64,000 bases of DNA from Cerasicoccus maritimus (lineage in GTDB: Bacteria; Verrucomicrobiota; Verrucomicrobiia; Opitutales; Cerasicoccaceae): NCBI GenBank assembly GCA_031296935.1, contig JAVDPD010000009.1, forward strand, positions 1 to 64,000, given 5' to 3'. The stretch's first letter is position 1, and every line of letters starts with the position of its first letter. Positions 62,518 through 64,000 of this stretch are shown one piece after another. A model generated the notes under the pieces. That model saw nothing but the letters and a program-made list of their open reading frames with translations, made no database searches and had not been told where the DNA came from. The position numbers and the translations under genes were made by a program.

Positions 62518-63573
62518 ATGATCCGCACCGCCCTTCTGCTTGTTTTTCTCGCACTTTGCGCCCCACTTCACGCCCAGCGTTACGATCAGGAATTGCTTGG
62601 TCGCTGGCAGGTTGTCTTTCAGGAGCCGCCGGAGCAGAAAATCGTCGAAGCACAGCTGCGTTCGCTCAACCTGGGCTTTCTCATGGAGCGCATTGATGTG
62701 CCAAAACTGGACCCGCTGATCATCACCATTGCGCGCAACAAGTTCCTCATTCAGGCAGATGACCAATTGCTCGAAGAATACAACTGCGTGCTTGAGCCCG
62801 GCAAAATCGAGATTCTCAATCGGCAGGAAAAGCTTTCGCCCGTGCCCCGCGAATACACCTACCAGCTCAAAGAAAACGAGCTGCTGCTCATGGGCACGCT
62901 CAACAAAATCAATAACCTGCCCGTGACGCTTAAGCTCCGCCGCGTCATGGCGATCCCGACATATGGTAACGGCTCGCGTGGCTGGATGTCGCGCCAGGGC
63001 TTCCTCGATGTCGGCACGTCCACGCGCTTTACGGGAGATCAGGTGACCATTTCACGCAAGGACAAGAAGCCGATTGTGGTCAGTGTTGGGCAACTGGCAC
63101 CGCTGGATCAAATTTCCCTGCACGAGCCTGAGCTTGTCGAACCGGATCGTATTCAGCCGACTTGGGAGCAGGAAAAGCAGCGCTTCATTGGCCTGCCTTA
63201 CCCGATCAAGACCAGCGAAGCCGAGGACATCGCACCGATCTTTTTTACCAAGGAGTATTACTTCGACGAATCGCAGATGGACGAAGGCTACCTCATCACG
63301 ATTTATAATACCGACGAGGGCGTGGTAAAATTTCGCGCGCAGGGCAGTGGCGGCGGGACGAGCCGCGGCGCGCTCAACATTCGCTTCCTGAAGGACCGCA
63401 ATGACTACGACAAGATGATGCTCTGGATCAATGACGAGGAAGTATTCGAGCGCCCCTTGGAAGAAGTGAAAAAGGAGCAGGCAGAAACTTTGGAAAAAGA
63501 ATCCGCCGCCGCCCAAGGCAATACCCCCGCCGAAGCCGCCGAGCCCGCAATGAGTTCGGAGGAGATGATGTAG
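62518..63573 (+). CDS. secreted protein of unknown function
   Basis: A 351-residue protein with a clear signal peptide (MIRTALLLVFLALCAPLHA) followed by a beta-rich region and two weakly similar halves around LGRWQVVFQEPPEQ and LPYPIKTSEAEDI. The last 40 residues are acidic and Ala/Glu-rich (TLEKESAAAQGNTPAEAAEP). I recognise no family. An in-frame ATG six bases upstream would add two residues. It is convergent with the acyltransferase gene. Confidence 0.65.
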   Translation: MIRTALLLVFLALCAPLHAQRYDQELLGRWQVVFQEPPEQKIVEAQLRSLNLGFLMERIDVPKLDPLIITIARNKFLIQADDQLLEEYNCVLEPGKIEILNRQEKLSPVPREYTYQLKENELLLMGTLNKINNLPVTLKLRRVMAIPTYGNGSRGWMSRQGFLDVGTSTRFTGDQVTISRKDKKPIVVSVGQLAPLDQISLHEPELVEPDRIQPTWEQEKQRFIGLPYPIKTSEAEDIAPIFFTKEYYFDESQMDEGYLITIYNTDEGVVKFRAQGSGGGTSRGALNIRFLKDRNDYDKMMLWINDEEVFERPLEEVKKEQAETLEKESAAAQGNTPAEAAEPAMSSEEMM

Positions 63574-63576
63574 GGC

Positions 63577-63643
63577 CTAGAGATAATATGAAGTTGCCCG
63601 GGTCCAGCCCTTGCTCAACCCGGCAACTTCATGTTATCTCTAG
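63577..63643. repeat. 26-bp near-perfect palindrome between convergent genes
   Basis: CTAGAGATAATATGAAGTTG (63577-63596, continuing to 63603) is inverted at 63618-63643 with one mismatch and one bulge, around a 14-nt loop. It directly follows one stop codon and overlaps the 3' end of the other gene. No T run, so not a classical terminator. Confidence 0.8.
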
Positions 63644-64000
63644 TTGCTCTCTGCTCTGACCTCTTCGTTGACGCAAACCGCCTGAGCCTGAGCAGGGACT
63701 CCGCTTGGGCTCGATTTCGAGCCGTTGTTGCGCTTGATACGCTTGCGGAGTTTCTGGATCGGCTCATCCACCAGGTGGACGATGATGGCGGAGATGATGA
63801 TTGAGGTGATCGCGCCCACCACCATGAAAAGGATGCCGGTTGGCTGCAGGTAGCCGTAGTGTAGCTTACCCCCGGACAAGCAGAGCACCAGTGCGCCAGC
63901 CTGCCAATGGACGAGGTAGATCGGGTAGCTGTAGTTGCCGATGTAGTTATCTATTTTGCTGGAATACCACTTCGGCTTGTATTGGGCGAATGCGAGCACG
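63640..64000 (-). CDS. acyltransferase 3 family membrane protein, C-terminal part
   Basis: Only the last about 120 residues are in the window; the gene continues beyond base 64000. Visible: NYIGNYSYPIYLVHWQAGAL, matching the conserved YSYxIYLxH motif of OafA-like O-acyltransferases, then two membrane segments (GILFMVVGAITSIIISAIIV), VDEPIQKLRKRIK and a polar tail. These proteins acetylate surface sugars or lipids. The substrate is unknown. Confidence 0.82.
   Translation of the reverse strand, partial: VLAFAQYKPKWYSSKIDNYIGNYSYPIYLVHWQAGALVLCLSGGKLHYGYLQPTGILFMVVGAITSIIISAIIVHLVDEPIQKLRKRIKRNNGSKSSPSGVPAQAQAVCVNEEVRAESN

Overview
The window reads as chromosome of a Verrucomicrobiota bacterium, probably of the Opitutales/Puniceicoccales group. 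The clues are a fucose/rhamnose-type bacterial microcompartment (BMC) locus of the Planctomycetes-Verrucomicrobia kind, a PEP-CTERM protein, a lysine-rich histone H1-like protein, a delta-60-repeat protein and moderately high GC judged by eye. The phylum is an inference from gene families; no rRNA is present. There is no prophage, integrase or CRISPR array, and the only mobile element is a decayed IS3-family copy.

Layout. 0-8 kb: lysC, a PLP-dependent alpha-oxoamine synthase and a secreted degenerate protease on the minus strand, then the sulfate activation operon cysC-cysD-cysN. 8-15 kb: a 1237-residue 5-oxoprolinase-type fusion abutting an HDAC-family deacetylase, then a histone H1-like protein and an aspartate aminotransferase. 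15-19.5 kb: a tightly coupled CYTH-CHAD-ParA trio facing purT. 19.5-22.8 kb: intergenic repeats, the IS3 remnant, a membrane-anchored LolA-like protein and a PEP-CTERM protein.

22.9-30.7 kb: a compact BMC operon (pduL, two BMC-H, ackA, BMC-H, BMC-P, CoA-acylating aldehyde dehydrogenase, two BMC-P, class II aldolase, lactate/malate-type dehydrogenase). Together these would split a sugar phosphate inside a protein shell, oxidise the aldehyde to acyl-CoA and acyl phosphate, and make ATP. No BMC-T shell gene, sugar kinase, isomerase or regulator is in the window.

31-44.5 kb: mostly single housekeeping genes (tcdA, TatD and VanZ-like proteins, M20 and M48 peptidases, PPK2, MscS) and a cNMP/CBS/DUF294 protein coupled to a DnaQ-like exonuclease. 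44.5-50.2 kb: tRNA-Leu(UAG), rnpA-yidD-yidC without rpmH, a YebC-family gene and a PpiD-like foldase. 50.4-54.5 kb: sdhCAB on the minus strand, interrupted by a four-helix-bundle gene. 54.7-64 kb: a delta-60-repeat protein, a glycosyltransferase, rodA/ftsW, rng, a secreted unknown and the end of an acyltransferase.

The most unusual signals lie between genes. Many start codons follow 37-62 nt completely free of G, with no Shine-Dalgarno sequence. Several of these leaders are the pyrimidine arm of a long inverted repeat whose purine arm follows the upstream stop codon. In the sdh operon the same stop-arm-loop-arm-start layout carries the four-helix-bundle gene in its loop. Separately, a two-hairpin REP-like family recurs with changed but still paired stems, and one copy shares the CCA end of the tRNA.
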